From the NCBI RefSeq assembly GCF_023898865.1, contig NZ_JAGSOV010000009.1, positions 124,001 to 188,000 of the forward strand: a stretch of DNA of 64,000 nt. Reading direction: 5' to 3'. This document shows positions 1-7,072 of the stretch, piece by piece. The first letter of the stretch is position 1. Each line of letters starts with the position of its first letter. This stretch comes from Pseudonocardia humida (GTDB lineage Bacteria; Actinomycetota; Actinomycetes; Mycobacteriales; Pseudonocardiaceae). A program made the position numbers and the translations under genes. Under the pieces are notes generated by a model. The model made no database searches. It was not told the DNA's origin and saw nothing but the letters and a program-made list of their open reading frames with translations.

Positions 1-1
1 G

Positions 2-1288
2 CACAAGGATCCCCAGCAGCGCTACGCGCGGGCGGGCGACCTGGCCGCCGCGGCCCGGGCCGCGCTCGCCGACGGGAGCGCCCGGCAGCGGCAGGCCTAC
101 GCCAGTGCCCCGACGGGCAGCGGTCCCGTCGACCGGCCCCGGATGCCGTCCGGACCGTCCCGCACCCCGCCACCGTCGATGCCGCCGCCGATGAGGCCGC
201 TGGCGTCGCCCACCCGGCCGCGCCGCCGGATCCTGCGGCCGTCGGTCCTGATCACCGCCGTCGCGTCGGTGCTCACGGTGGTCCTCGGCATCTGCGCCGC
301 GGTGCTGGTCGGCGACGAGCTGGCCGACCGGGAGCACGCCGACGACGCGGGCCTGTTCGACAGCGGGGTCTCCACCGACGGGGACGGGGAGGTCCTGCCG
401 GCATCGGTCGTGGCGACGATCGGCATCGGGCGCTCGCCCCGGAACCTGGCGATCACCGCCGACAGCGCCCGGCTGTACGCCACCAACCGCGACGACGACA
501 CGATCTCGGTGGTCGACACCACCACCGACTCGGTGGTCGGCACCGTGGAGCTGGCCGAGGGCGACGGCCCGGAGGGCATCGCCCTGTCCCCGGACGGGAG
601 CACGTCGTTCGTGGTCAACCACGGCTCCAGCACGGTCGCCGTGGTCGACAACGAGCGCGGCGCGCCGCGGCGGGCGATCCCGGTCGCCACCTCGCCCACC
701 GACGTCGTGGTGGACGAGAACGGGCACGCCTTCGTGACCGCCAACGACGGCGCCGCGGTCCTGGAGCTGGACACCGAGGAGGTGCTGCGGGCGGTCTCGG
801 TCGGCGCCCGGCCCCAGTCGCTGGCCGTCTCCGCCGACGGCTCGCTCGGCGCGGTCACCGACGCCGAGAACGGCACGTTGATGCTCATGGACCTGCTCGA
901 GTTCTCGACCCCGTTCGACGAGATCACGGTGGGGACCGCACCCGACGGCGTGACCCTCAGCGACGACCTGGAGACGGCCTACGTCGTCAACATCGAGGAC
1001 GACAGCGTCGCGGTCGTCGACCTGGTCGAGGGCGCGGTGGTGACCAGGGTCCCGGTCGGCGACCGCCCCATCTCGGTGGCCCTGCACCCCGACGGGCAGA
1101 CCGCCTACGTCACCAACAACGACTCGAACACCCTCTCGGTGATCGACACGGCGGCCAACCGGGTCGTCGAGACCGTGCGGGTCGGGCTGTGGCCCGAGGC
1201 GGTGGCCGTGGCCCCGGACGGACTGCGGGCCTACGTGGTCAACGCGGGCGACGGCACCGTCTCGGTGGTGGACACCGCCCGCGGCTGA
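2..1288 (+). CDS. Ser/Thr protein kinase with extracellular YVTN beta-propeller (5' end outside window)
   Basis: The reading frame is open from base 2 and starts upstream of the window. Its first residues (KDPQQRYARAGDLAAA) match the end of a PknB-type kinase domain, the usual 'KDP..RY.sa.eLa' segment of the last helix. A Pro-rich juxtamembrane linker follows, then an RPRRR stop-transfer patch and one hydrophobic segment (about residues 81-104 of the visible part). The rest is a series of about 40-residue repeats with YVTNNDSNTLSVID-type blades, an extracellular YVTN propeller. By family logic this is a membrane receptor kinase that phosphorylates cytoplasmic Ser/Thr substrates in response to an outside signal; the ligand is unknown. 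An internal ATG at 143 could be mistaken for the start, but the upstream kinase homology argues against it. Confidence 0.85.
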   Translation, partial: HKDPQQRYARAGDLAAAARAALADGSARQRQAYASAPTGSGPVDRPRMPSGPSRTPPPSMPPPMRPLASPTRPRRRILRPSVLITAVASVLTVVLGICAAVLVGDELADREHADDAGLFDSGVSTDGDGEVLPASVVATIGIGRSPRNLAITADSARLYATNRDDDTISVVDTTTDSVVGTVELAEGDGPEGIALSPDGSTSFVVNHGSSTVAVVDNERGAPRRAIPVATSPTDVVVDENGHAFVTANDGAAVLELDTEEVLRAVSVGARPQSLAVSADGSLGAVTDAENGTLMLMDLLEFSTPFDEITVGTAPDGVTLSDDLETAYVVNIEDDSVAVVDLVEGAVVTRVPVGDRPISVALHPDGQTAYVTNNDSNTLSVIDTAANRVVETVRVGLWPEAVAVAPDGLRAYVVNAGDGTVSVVDTARG

Positions 1289-1388
1289 CCGCCCGTCCGG
1301 GTCGGAAGACCCCCCATCCCGGTTCTACCGGGCCGATCTCCTCCTCTGCCACGCTTGACCCGGTCGGCGGGGGCGGAGGGGGTCCGGG

Positions 1389-2543
1389 GTGGCGGTATCG
1401 ACGGCGGGGTCCGCGCGGGGGCGCGCCCGCTGGGCCGGACTGGTCGCCGCCGCGGTGCTCGGGTCGGCCACGGCGGCCTGCGGCCCGCCGGCGACGAGCA
1501 CCGAGCCCGTCGTCGCGACGACCGCGGCGGCCCCCAGCACCACCGCGGCCACGACCGCCCCGCCGACCACGACCACGACCACCACGGCGACCACGGCCCC
1601 CGCGATGACCGTGGTCACCGCCCCACCGCGGACCACCAGGCCGGTCGCGCCCGCACCAGCGCCGGCTCGGCAGCGGCTGGTCGTGCACGGCACCGGGGAC
1701 GTCAACCTCGACCCGGACTACGTGCCCGCGCTGCGCGCGGAGGGCTACGAGCACGCCTGGTCGGGCCTGGGCGACCTGTTCACCGCCGACGACCTGACCG
1801 TGGTCAACCTGGAGTGCCCGGTCTCCACCCGGGGCACCCCCGTGCCGGACAAGCAGTTCACGTTCCGCTGCGACCCGGCGGCGCTGCCGGCCGCCCGAGC
1901 CGCCGGCGTGGACGTCGCCAACCTGGCCAACAACCACAGCCGCGACTACGGCCCCGACGCCCTGCTCGACTCGATCACGCACGCCGAGGCCGCCGGGATC
2001 GCCCCGGTCGGCGTGGGCGCCGACGAGACCGCGGCGAACGCCCCGGCGATCGTCGAGCGCGGTGGCTGGCGGATCGCGGTGCTCGGCTTCGGCGGGGTCG
2101 TGCCCGCCCCCGACTGGCTCGCCGGCCCGGAGCGGCCCGGCATGGCCGGCGGCGACGACATCGCCGGCATGGCCGCGGCGGTGCGGGCCGCCGCCGGGCT
2201 GGCCGACCTGGTGTTCGTGTCCATCCACTGGGGCGCCGAGCTGGACACCGAGCCGCGCCCCGACGACGTGGCCCGGGCCCAGGCGATGATCGAGGCCGGG
2301 GCCGACGGCGTCTTCGGCCACCACGCGCACCGGCTGCAGCCGCTCGGCGTGCACCAGGACCGGCCGGTCGCCTGGGGCCTGGGCAACTTCGTCTGGCCCC
2401 GGCACTCCGCACCCGGGGCGCGCACCGCGGTGGCCGAGTTCGTCGTCGAGCCGGACGGCACCGTGCGCGGCTGCCTGCTGCCCGCCGAGATCGTCTCCTC
2501 CGGCCACCCCGTGCTCACCGGCCCGCGGGCCTGCCCGAGCTGA
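1389..2543 (+). CDS. CapA-family metallophosphoesterase-like lipoprotein
   Basis: A 384-residue protein with a GTG start preceded by a GGAGG-like site. It has an N-terminal signal with a lipobox-like ATAAC (Cys-31), then a long Thr/Ala/Pro-rich spacer (about 32-95) typical of exported actinobacterial lipoproteins. The mature domain carries CapA (PGA_cap) signatures: GTGDVNLDP, VVNLECPVS, NLANNHSRDYG, FVSIHWGAE, FGHHAHRLQP and a closing GLGNFVW. CapA proteins are calcineurin-like enzymes linked to poly-gamma-glutamate or cell-envelope polymer metabolism, but most actinobacterial members have no proven substrate. No capB/capC neighbours are present, so capsule synthesis is not supported here. 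It converges with the Ser-rich membrane protein gene on the other strand. Confidence 0.85.
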   Translation: MAVSTAGSARGRARWAGLVAAAVLGSATAACGPPATSTEPVVATTAAAPSTTAATTAPPTTTTTTTATTAPAMTVVTAPPRTTRPVAPAPAPARQRLVVHGTGDVNLDPDYVPALRAEGYEHAWSGLGDLFTADDLTVVNLECPVSTRGTPVPDKQFTFRCDPAALPAARAAGVDVANLANNHSRDYGPDALLDSITHAEAAGIAPVGVGADETAANAPAIVERGGWRIAVLGFGGVVPAPDWLAGPERPGMAGGDDIAGMAAAVRAAAGLADLVFVSIHWGAELDTEPRPDDVARAQAMIEAGADGVFGHHAHRLQPLGVHQDRPVAWGLGNFVWPRHSAPGARTAVAEFVVEPDGTVRGCLLPAEIVSSGHPVLTGPRACPS

Positions 2544-2557
2544 CCGGCCCCGCCGGT
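2543..2557. terminator. Short GC hairpin between convergent genes
   Basis: ACCGGC-CCC-GCCGGT forms a 6-bp stem with a 3-nt loop. It touches both stop codons of the convergent CapA-like and Ser-rich genes. There is no T-tract, so it is only a candidate bidirectional terminator. Confidence 0.35.
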
Positions 2558-2973
2558 CAGCAGCTGGACGAGCCGCTGTCCGACGACGAGCTGCTGCTCG
2601 ACGAGCCGCTGTCCGACGAGGACGAGCTGCTCGACGACCCGCTGTCCGACGAGCTGCTCCACCCGCTGTCCGAGCAGCTCGACGAGCCGCCGTGCTCGGA
2701 CGACGCGGGCCACCCGTGGTCGTGCGCGGGCCCGTACCCGTGCGCCGTGGAGCCGATGTAGGTCGTCGTCCACTCGGAGTCCGACCAGCTCGACGGCTGC
2801 GAGCCGGACGAGCGGCCCTCGCCGACGAACACCCCGCGCCGGGCCGCCGCGGCGTCGTGGGCCGCCGTCTCGAGCAGTCGGCGGAAGTTCCGCCGGATCG
2901 TCAGCAGCACGGTGGCCGCGATCGCCCCGGCCATCAGGACGCCGAACAGCGGAAAGAGCCAGATGTAGTCCAT
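2557..2973 (-). CDS. Small one-pass membrane protein with Ser/Asp/Gly-rich repetitive tail ending in Cys
   Basis: A 138-residue protein. The ATG at 2973 is chosen because GGGGGAGGAA precedes it; the frame stays open further upstream without coding features. Residues 1-27 (MDYIWLFPLFGVLMAGAIAA...) form one transmembrane segment, followed by a basic cytoplasmic patch (RRNFRRLL). The C-terminal half is low complexity: runs of Ser broken by regular SDSG units about every 10-12 residues, ending in SSSC. Similar actinobacterial small proteins carry Gly/Cys- or Ser-rich tails, but I know of no assigned function. The regular repeat in the DNA (GACGAGCTGCTGCTCGACGA-like units read on the plus strand) may expand or contract by slippage. 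Confidence 0.7.
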   Translation of the reverse strand: MDYIWLFPLFGVLMAGAIAATVLLTIRRNFRRLLETAAHDAAAARRGVFVGEGRSSGSQPSSWSDSEWTTTYIGSTAHGYGPAHDHGWPASSEHGGSSSCSDSGWSSSSDSGSSSSSSSSDSGSSSSSSSSDSGSSSC

Positions 2974-3047
2974 GTTCCTCCCCCTTCTGCGGGGAGTATC
3001 ACCAGCCCTTCCGCGGAGGGGCCAGTGACTTGGGCAGGACTTGACAT

Positions 3048-3909
3048 TGGCACCGGCGGCCCGGCCGCGGGGCTGGTCGTGCTGGAGCTGCTGTTGCCGA
3101 GGGGCAGGAGCCCGGCCGGCGACCGATATGGACCCGGCGGCAGCTGATCGACGGCATACGGTTCCGGGTCCGTACTGGCATCCCGTGGCGGGACATGCCC
3201 GCCGACTGTGGGCGGTGGGGCGGGTGTACGACCTGTTCCGCCGCTGGCAGCGCAACGGGACCTGGCAGCGCATCTTCACCGAACTCCAGGCCCGGGCTGA
3301 TAGGAAGGACCTGATCACCTGGGACCTCAACATCGACTCCACCGTCTGCCGGGCCCACCGCACGCCGCCGGAGCGCGGAAAGGGACCTGCGGAAGGAGCC
3401 GCCCGGCGGTGTCGCCGTCGAGCCCGACGACCACGGCCTCGGGCGCTCGTGCGCCGGCCTGACCACCGAGCTGCACCTCGCCGTCGAGCAGGGGCCGAAA
3501 CCCATGTCCATCGTGATCACCGCCGGGCAGCGCGGGGACTCCCCGCAGTTCGAGGTCGTCCTGGGCCGCATCAGGGTGCCCCGGCTGGGGCCGGGCAGAC
3601 CGCGAACCCGGCCGAGGCGGGTGCGCGCCGACAAGGCGTATGCCTCCCGCAAGAACCGCGCCTACGAGCGCAGGCACGGCATTCGCTGCACCATCCCGGA
3701 CAAGGCCGACCAGTCCCGCAATCGAAGGAAACGCCGCTCCCGAGGCGGCCGTCCGCCGAAGTTCGACCCGGAGGACTACAAGCTCGGCACGCGGTCGAGT
3801 GCGGCATCAATCGCCTCAAAAGGCACCGCTCCGTGGCCACGAGGCACGACAAACCCGCGGTCCGCCACGAGGCAACCGTCCCGTAGCGGCTATCAACGAG
3901 TGGCTGTGA
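3048..3909 (+). pseudogene. IS5-family transposase, broken by several frameshifts
   Basis: Pieces of one IS5-type transposase occur in order but in different frames. [16 protein letters not shown] and [15 protein letters not shown] lie in frame 3 (3111-3205). [14 protein letters not shown] and [15 protein letters not shown] follow in frame 2 (3222-3365). [16 protein letters not shown] through [14 protein letters not shown] are in frame 3 (3390-3782). [19 protein letters not shown] returns in frame 2, and the terminal AAINEWL stop at 3909 is in frame 1. At least four frameshifts are therefore needed, so no active enzyme can be made. I found no convincing terminal inverted repeats or target-site duplication. 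DDE-type elements of this family are common in actinomycetes. Confidence 0.85.
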
Positions 3910-3911
3910 CC
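3894..3911 (+). repeat. End of IS5 transposase, copy 1 of an 18-bp near repeat
   Basis: CAACGAGTGGCTGTGACC here matches CAACGGGTGGCTGTGACC at 4508-4525 with one mismatch. It contains the last codons of the transposase. The second copy may be a leftover of another element end. Confidence 0.4.
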
Positions 3912-4021
3912 AGCACGTCCGACGCCATGGCCTCTCCGATGCGGCCAGCAACCGATGAACTGCTCGCCCACGCCTGAGCGCTACGGCGTCTGACGGGGGA
4001 TGCCGGTCAACGCCGGTGATG

Positions 4022-4387
4022 TCAGGAAGACGTCAGGCAGAAGGGGTGGCCAGCCGGATCCAGGAGTACCCGCCAGCGTCCGTCGCCGGGTTGATGGCCC
4101 GGTTTGGCCGCTCCGAGTTCCAGCGCCAGCTCTTCCATCGCGTCGAGGTCGTCAGCGCGGAGATCCAGATGGAACTGTTGTGGCACCTCCTGACCTGGCC
4201 ACTGCGGAGCCCGGTATCCGTCAACCCGCTGGAATCCCAGATCACAGCCGGAGCCGTCCGTCAGAGCGACGAACTTGTCCGTGCTGAAGAGCTCGCGCAT
4301 CCCGGTCAGTGCACCGTAGAAGCCCGCCAGCGTGTGCGGGTCGGCACAGTCCAGAGTCACCCCTCGCAGTTCAGCGCCTGGCAACAT
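4022..4387 (-). CDS. VOC-family (glyoxalase/dioxygenase-fold) protein
   Basis: A 121-residue single-domain protein, the usual length of small VOC proteins. It starts with LRGVTLDCADPHTLAGFYGALTG, the typical first beta-alpha unit, and ends with WRVLLDPAGHPFCL, the usual 'DPdGnpf.L' strand. Such proteins bind a metal and act in glyoxalase, dioxygenase or antibiotic-binding roles; the substrate cannot be read from sequence. It stands alone between a broken transposase and an MFS transporter, so co-transfer with the insertion element is possible but unproven. Confidence 0.8.
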   Translation of the reverse strand: MLPGAELRGVTLDCADPHTLAGFYGALTGMRELFSTDKFVALTDGSGCDLGFQRVDGYRAPQWPGQEVPQQFHLDLRADDLDAMEELALELGAAKPGHQPGDGRWRVLLDPAGHPFCLTSS

Positions 4388-4507
4388 TCGCTCCTTCGTG
4401 TCCGCGCGTCTGGCTCCGTGAGCTGCCGCTGCACGCGATCACCGGCCACCGCCACACCGTACGCACCACATCCACCGCTGAAGTAGCGGTTTACCCCTGC
4501 CGCAAAG

Positions 4508-4525
4508 CAACGGGTGGCTGTGACC
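4508..4525 (+). repeat. Copy 2 of the 18-bp IS-end-like repeat
   Basis: One mismatch to 3894-3911. It lies in the gene-free stretch between the VOC gene and the MFS transporter. It suggests that the VOC gene sits between two insertion-element remnants, but 18 bp is short and chance similarity cannot be excluded. Confidence 0.35.
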
Positions 4526-4544
4526 GGCGCTTTCGATGCACGCC

Positions 4545-5858
4545 CTAGTCGAGCACCTTCCCCCTGGTCTCGGGGAGGGTCAGGATCACCAGGAAGGCGA
4601 CCACGGCGCCCACCGCCACGTACCAGAAGAAGACGTCGGCCATCCCCGCCTCGCCCAGCGCGCTGACCACCAGCGGCGCGGTCCCCCCGAACAGCGCGAC
4701 GGTCAGGTTGTACCAGGCGCCGATGCCCAGGCCGCGCAGCTCGGTCGGGAACAGCTCGCTCATGATCGCCGGGGCGATCGAGGTCATCATCGTGTAGAAG
4801 CCCAGGCCGACGCAGAACACGACCAGCAGGTTGCCCAGGCCCGGCCCGATGAGCGTGGACAGCGGCACGATCAGCACCGCGGTCGCGGCCGACCACACCA
4901 GCAGCTGGGGCTTGCGGCCGAACCGGTCCGACAGCACGCCCATCGGGTACTGCAGCAGGACGAACAGCGCGGTGGCGATGGACAGCGCGACGAACACGTC
5001 GTTGCCCTCGGCGCCGCGGTAGTTGATGGCGAACGGCGTGATCGAGGAGAAGAAGGTGTAGTAGCAGAGGGTGGACAGCAGGGTGAAGCCGATGAGCTGG
5101 CCGACGGCCTTCGGGTGCTCGCGCAGGGTGGCCAGCAGCGGGTTGCGCACCGACTTCGCCTTGGTCTTGTTCTCCTCGTACAGCTCGGTCTCGGGCATGG
5201 CCCGGCGCAGCCACAGCCCGACGACGCCCAGCACACCCCCGACCAGGAAGGGGATGCGCCAGCCCCACGCGGCGAGGTCGTCGGCGCTGAGCACGGCGGT
5301 GAGCAGCGCGCCCAGCAGCGAGGCCAGCAGCACCGCGGCGCCGGTGGAGATGTAGAAGAACGCCGAGTAGCGGCCGCGGTGCGCGGGCGGCGCGATCTCG
5401 GCCAGGTAGGCCGATGCGTTGGAGACCTCACCGCCCAGCGACAGGCCCTGGGCGATCCGGGCGAGCAGCAGCAGGATCGGCGCCAGCCAGCCGACCAGCG
5501 CGTAGGTCGGCAGCAGGCCGATGACCACCGACCCGGCCGCCATCATCGCGATGGTCATGAGCATCGCGGTGCGCCTGCCGCGCAGGTCGGCGAAGCGGCC
5601 CAGCAGGTAGCCGCCGAGCGGGCGGAAGAAGAACGCCAGCGCGTAGGTCGCCAGCGTGCTCAGCAGGGCCAGGGAGGCGTTCTCCTTGGGGAAGATCTGG
5701 GTCGCGAAGTACACGCTGAACGTCGCGTAGATCGTCCAGTCGTACCACTCGATGGCGTTGCCGATGGACGCCGCGACGAGCGTGCGCACCGGGAGCCGGG
5801 GGCGTTCCCCGGTGGCGACGGCGGACGTCGGGTCGGAAGCGGGCGGCAGGTCGGACAC
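4545..5858 (-). CDS. MFS transporter, metabolite:H+ symporter (ShiA/KgtP/ProP-like)
   Basis: A 437-residue, 12-TM transporter. The GTG at 5858 is chosen because the sequence becomes MFS-like right after it, with a G-rich region upstream. It has the subfamily hallmark IGNAIEWYDWTIYATFS in TM1, then GRFADLRGRRTAM (motif A), IAQGLSLGGEVS in TM4, PETELYEE in the central loop and GVLSDRFGRKPQL (second motif A). The metabolite:H+ symporter group takes up dicarboxylates, shikimate, proline/betaine or aromatic acids. The substrate is not predictable here, since the neighbouring PRPP synthetase gives no hint. The long frame continuing upstream to about 7.9 kb is an artefact of high GC. Confidence 0.9.
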   Translation of the reverse strand: MSDLPPASDPTSAVATGERPRLPVRTLVAASIGNAIEWYDWTIYATFSVYFATQIFPKENASLALLSTLATYALAFFFRPLGGYLLGRFADLRGRRTAMLMTIAMMAAGSVVIGLLPTYALVGWLAPILLLLARIAQGLSLGGEVSNASAYLAEIAPPAHRGRYSAFFYISTGAAVLLASLLGALLTAVLSADDLAAWGWRIPFLVGGVLGVVGLWLRRAMPETELYEENKTKAKSVRNPLLATLREHPKAVGQLIGFTLLSTLCYYTFFSSITPFAINYRGAEGNDVFVALSIATALFVLLQYPMGVLSDRFGRKPQLLVWSAATAVLIVPLSTLIGPGLGNLLVVFCVGLGFYTMMTSIAPAIMSELFPTELRGLGIGAWYNLTVALFGGTAPLVVSALGEAGMADVFFWYVAVGAVVAFLVILTLPETRGKVLD

Positions 5859-5950
5859 GGCAACCCCCGGGGCGCGACGGCAGGGATGCGCGCAGGGTAA
5901 GCACGCACCGCCCCGATCGGCACGTCCTGGCGGCCGATCGGGCGAGCGGC

Positions 5951-6895
5951 TCAGGGGGCGTCGAACAGCACGCTGACCGACTCGCCGTTGTGGATCCGGC
6001 GCATCGCCTCGGCCAGCGCGGGCGCCACGGTGAGCACGGTCAGCTTGCCCGCCGAGCTCTCCTCGGGGACCGGGACCGTGTTGGTGCAGACGATCTCGCG
6101 GACCTCGTCGTGGGCCTCGATCCGGCCGATGGCGCCCGCGGTGAACAGCCCGTGGGTGCAGGCCACCCGGACCGAGGCGACGTCCTCGGCGGCCAGGTGG
6201 TCGAGCAGCTCCATGATCGTCGAGCCGCGGGCGATCTCGTCGTCCAGGACGATCACGTCGCGGCCGCGGACGTCGCCGATGATGGCGGAGATGACGACCT
6301 TGTCGTCGGCCATGCGCTGCTTGGCCGCCGCGGCGACCGGCACGCCGAGCAGCCGGGCGAAGGCGTTGGCCTCCTTGGCGTTGCCCAGGTCCGGGGAGAT
6401 CACGACGGAGTTGGACAGGTCGCCCGTCCGGAAGTGCCCGGCGAGCTCGTGCAGCGCGTGCAGGTGGTCGACGGGCACCGAGAAGAACCCGTGCACCTGC
6501 GGTGAGTGCAGGGTCATCGTCAGCACCCGGTCGGCGCCCGCTGCCGAGATCAGGTCGGCGACCAGGCGCCCGCCGATCGAGATGCGCGGCTCGTCCTTCT
6601 TGTCCGAGCGCGCGTAGGCGTAGTGCGGCATCACGACGGTGATCCGCCCGGCCGAGGCCCCGCGCGCGGCGTCGATCATGAGCAGCAGCTCGACGAGGTG
6701 CTCCTGGGTGGGCGGTACCAGCGGCTGCACCAGGAAGACGTCGCGCTCGCGGCAGTTGGCCTGCAGCTGCACCTCGAGGCAGTCGTTGGCGAAGCGCCTG
6801 AGCTGGGACGGGGAGACCGGCACCTCCAGGTGGTGGCCGATGGCTGCGGCGAGTCGCGGGTGGGCGGTGCCGCTGAACAGAGCCATGTCGCGCAC
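5951..6895 (-). CDS. Divergent ribose-phosphate diphosphokinase (PRPP synthetase) paralogue
   Basis: A 314-residue protein, close to the usual 310-320, with a GTG start at 6895 and GGGAG about 12 nt upstream. Family features: MALFSGTAHPRLA at the N-terminus, NCRERDVFLVQPL (catalytic-region strand), MPHYAYARSDKK (ATP/Mg loop, usually 'YFGYARQDRK'), and VVISPDLGNAKEANAFA. The PRPP loop is unusual: DDEIARGSTI where canonical enzymes have DDMIDTAGT. Canonical enzymes make PRPP from ribose 5-phosphate and ATP for nucleotide, His and Trp synthesis. The altered loop suggests a second, specialised paralogue or changed kinetics rather than the housekeeping enzyme. It is divergent from the SpoIIE operon. 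Confidence 0.8.
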   Translation of the reverse strand: MRDMALFSGTAHPRLAAAIGHHLEVPVSPSQLRRFANDCLEVQLQANCRERDVFLVQPLVPPTQEHLVELLLMIDAARGASAGRITVVMPHYAYARSDKKDEPRISIGGRLVADLISAAGADRVLTMTLHSPQVHGFFSVPVDHLHALHELAGHFRTGDLSNSVVISPDLGNAKEANAFARLLGVPVAAAAKQRMADDKVVISAIIGDVRGRDVIVLDDEIARGSTIMELLDHLAAEDVASVRVACTHGLFTAGAIGRIEAHDEVREIVCTNTVPVPEESSAGKLTVLTVAPALAEAMRRIHNGESVSVLFDAP

Positions 6896-7054
6896 GCGAG
6901 CAGTCTCCCACCCCCGGCGCGCCCGGCCGGGAGACCGCCCTCACCAGGGCGTTCGCCGCGCCGGGGCGCAGCACCCGGCCGTGGCCGGGTCCGGCCGCTA
7001 CGCTGACCGCCACCCGAGCCACCCGCCGAGCCGACCGGAAGGCGCATCGACACC

Positions 7055-7072
7055 GTGACCCCCGCAGCGTGA
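7055..7072 (+). other. Five-codon leader frame overlapping the SpoIIE start
   Basis: GTG-ACC-CCC-GCA-GCG-TGA lies 13 nt after GGAAGG and ends inside the GTG start at 7069 through a GTGA overlap. It could couple translation to the next gene, or it may be chance in GC-rich DNA. Confidence 0.2.

Noticed and set aside
143..1288. Kinase-propeller gene starting at ATG 143
   Set aside because: The same frame is open to base 2 and encodes a recognisable kinase C-terminus upstream.
1355..2761. Plus-strand frame ending in Leu/Asp/Glu repeats
   Set aside because: Antisense of the Ser-rich membrane protein repeat and shadow of the CapA-like gene.
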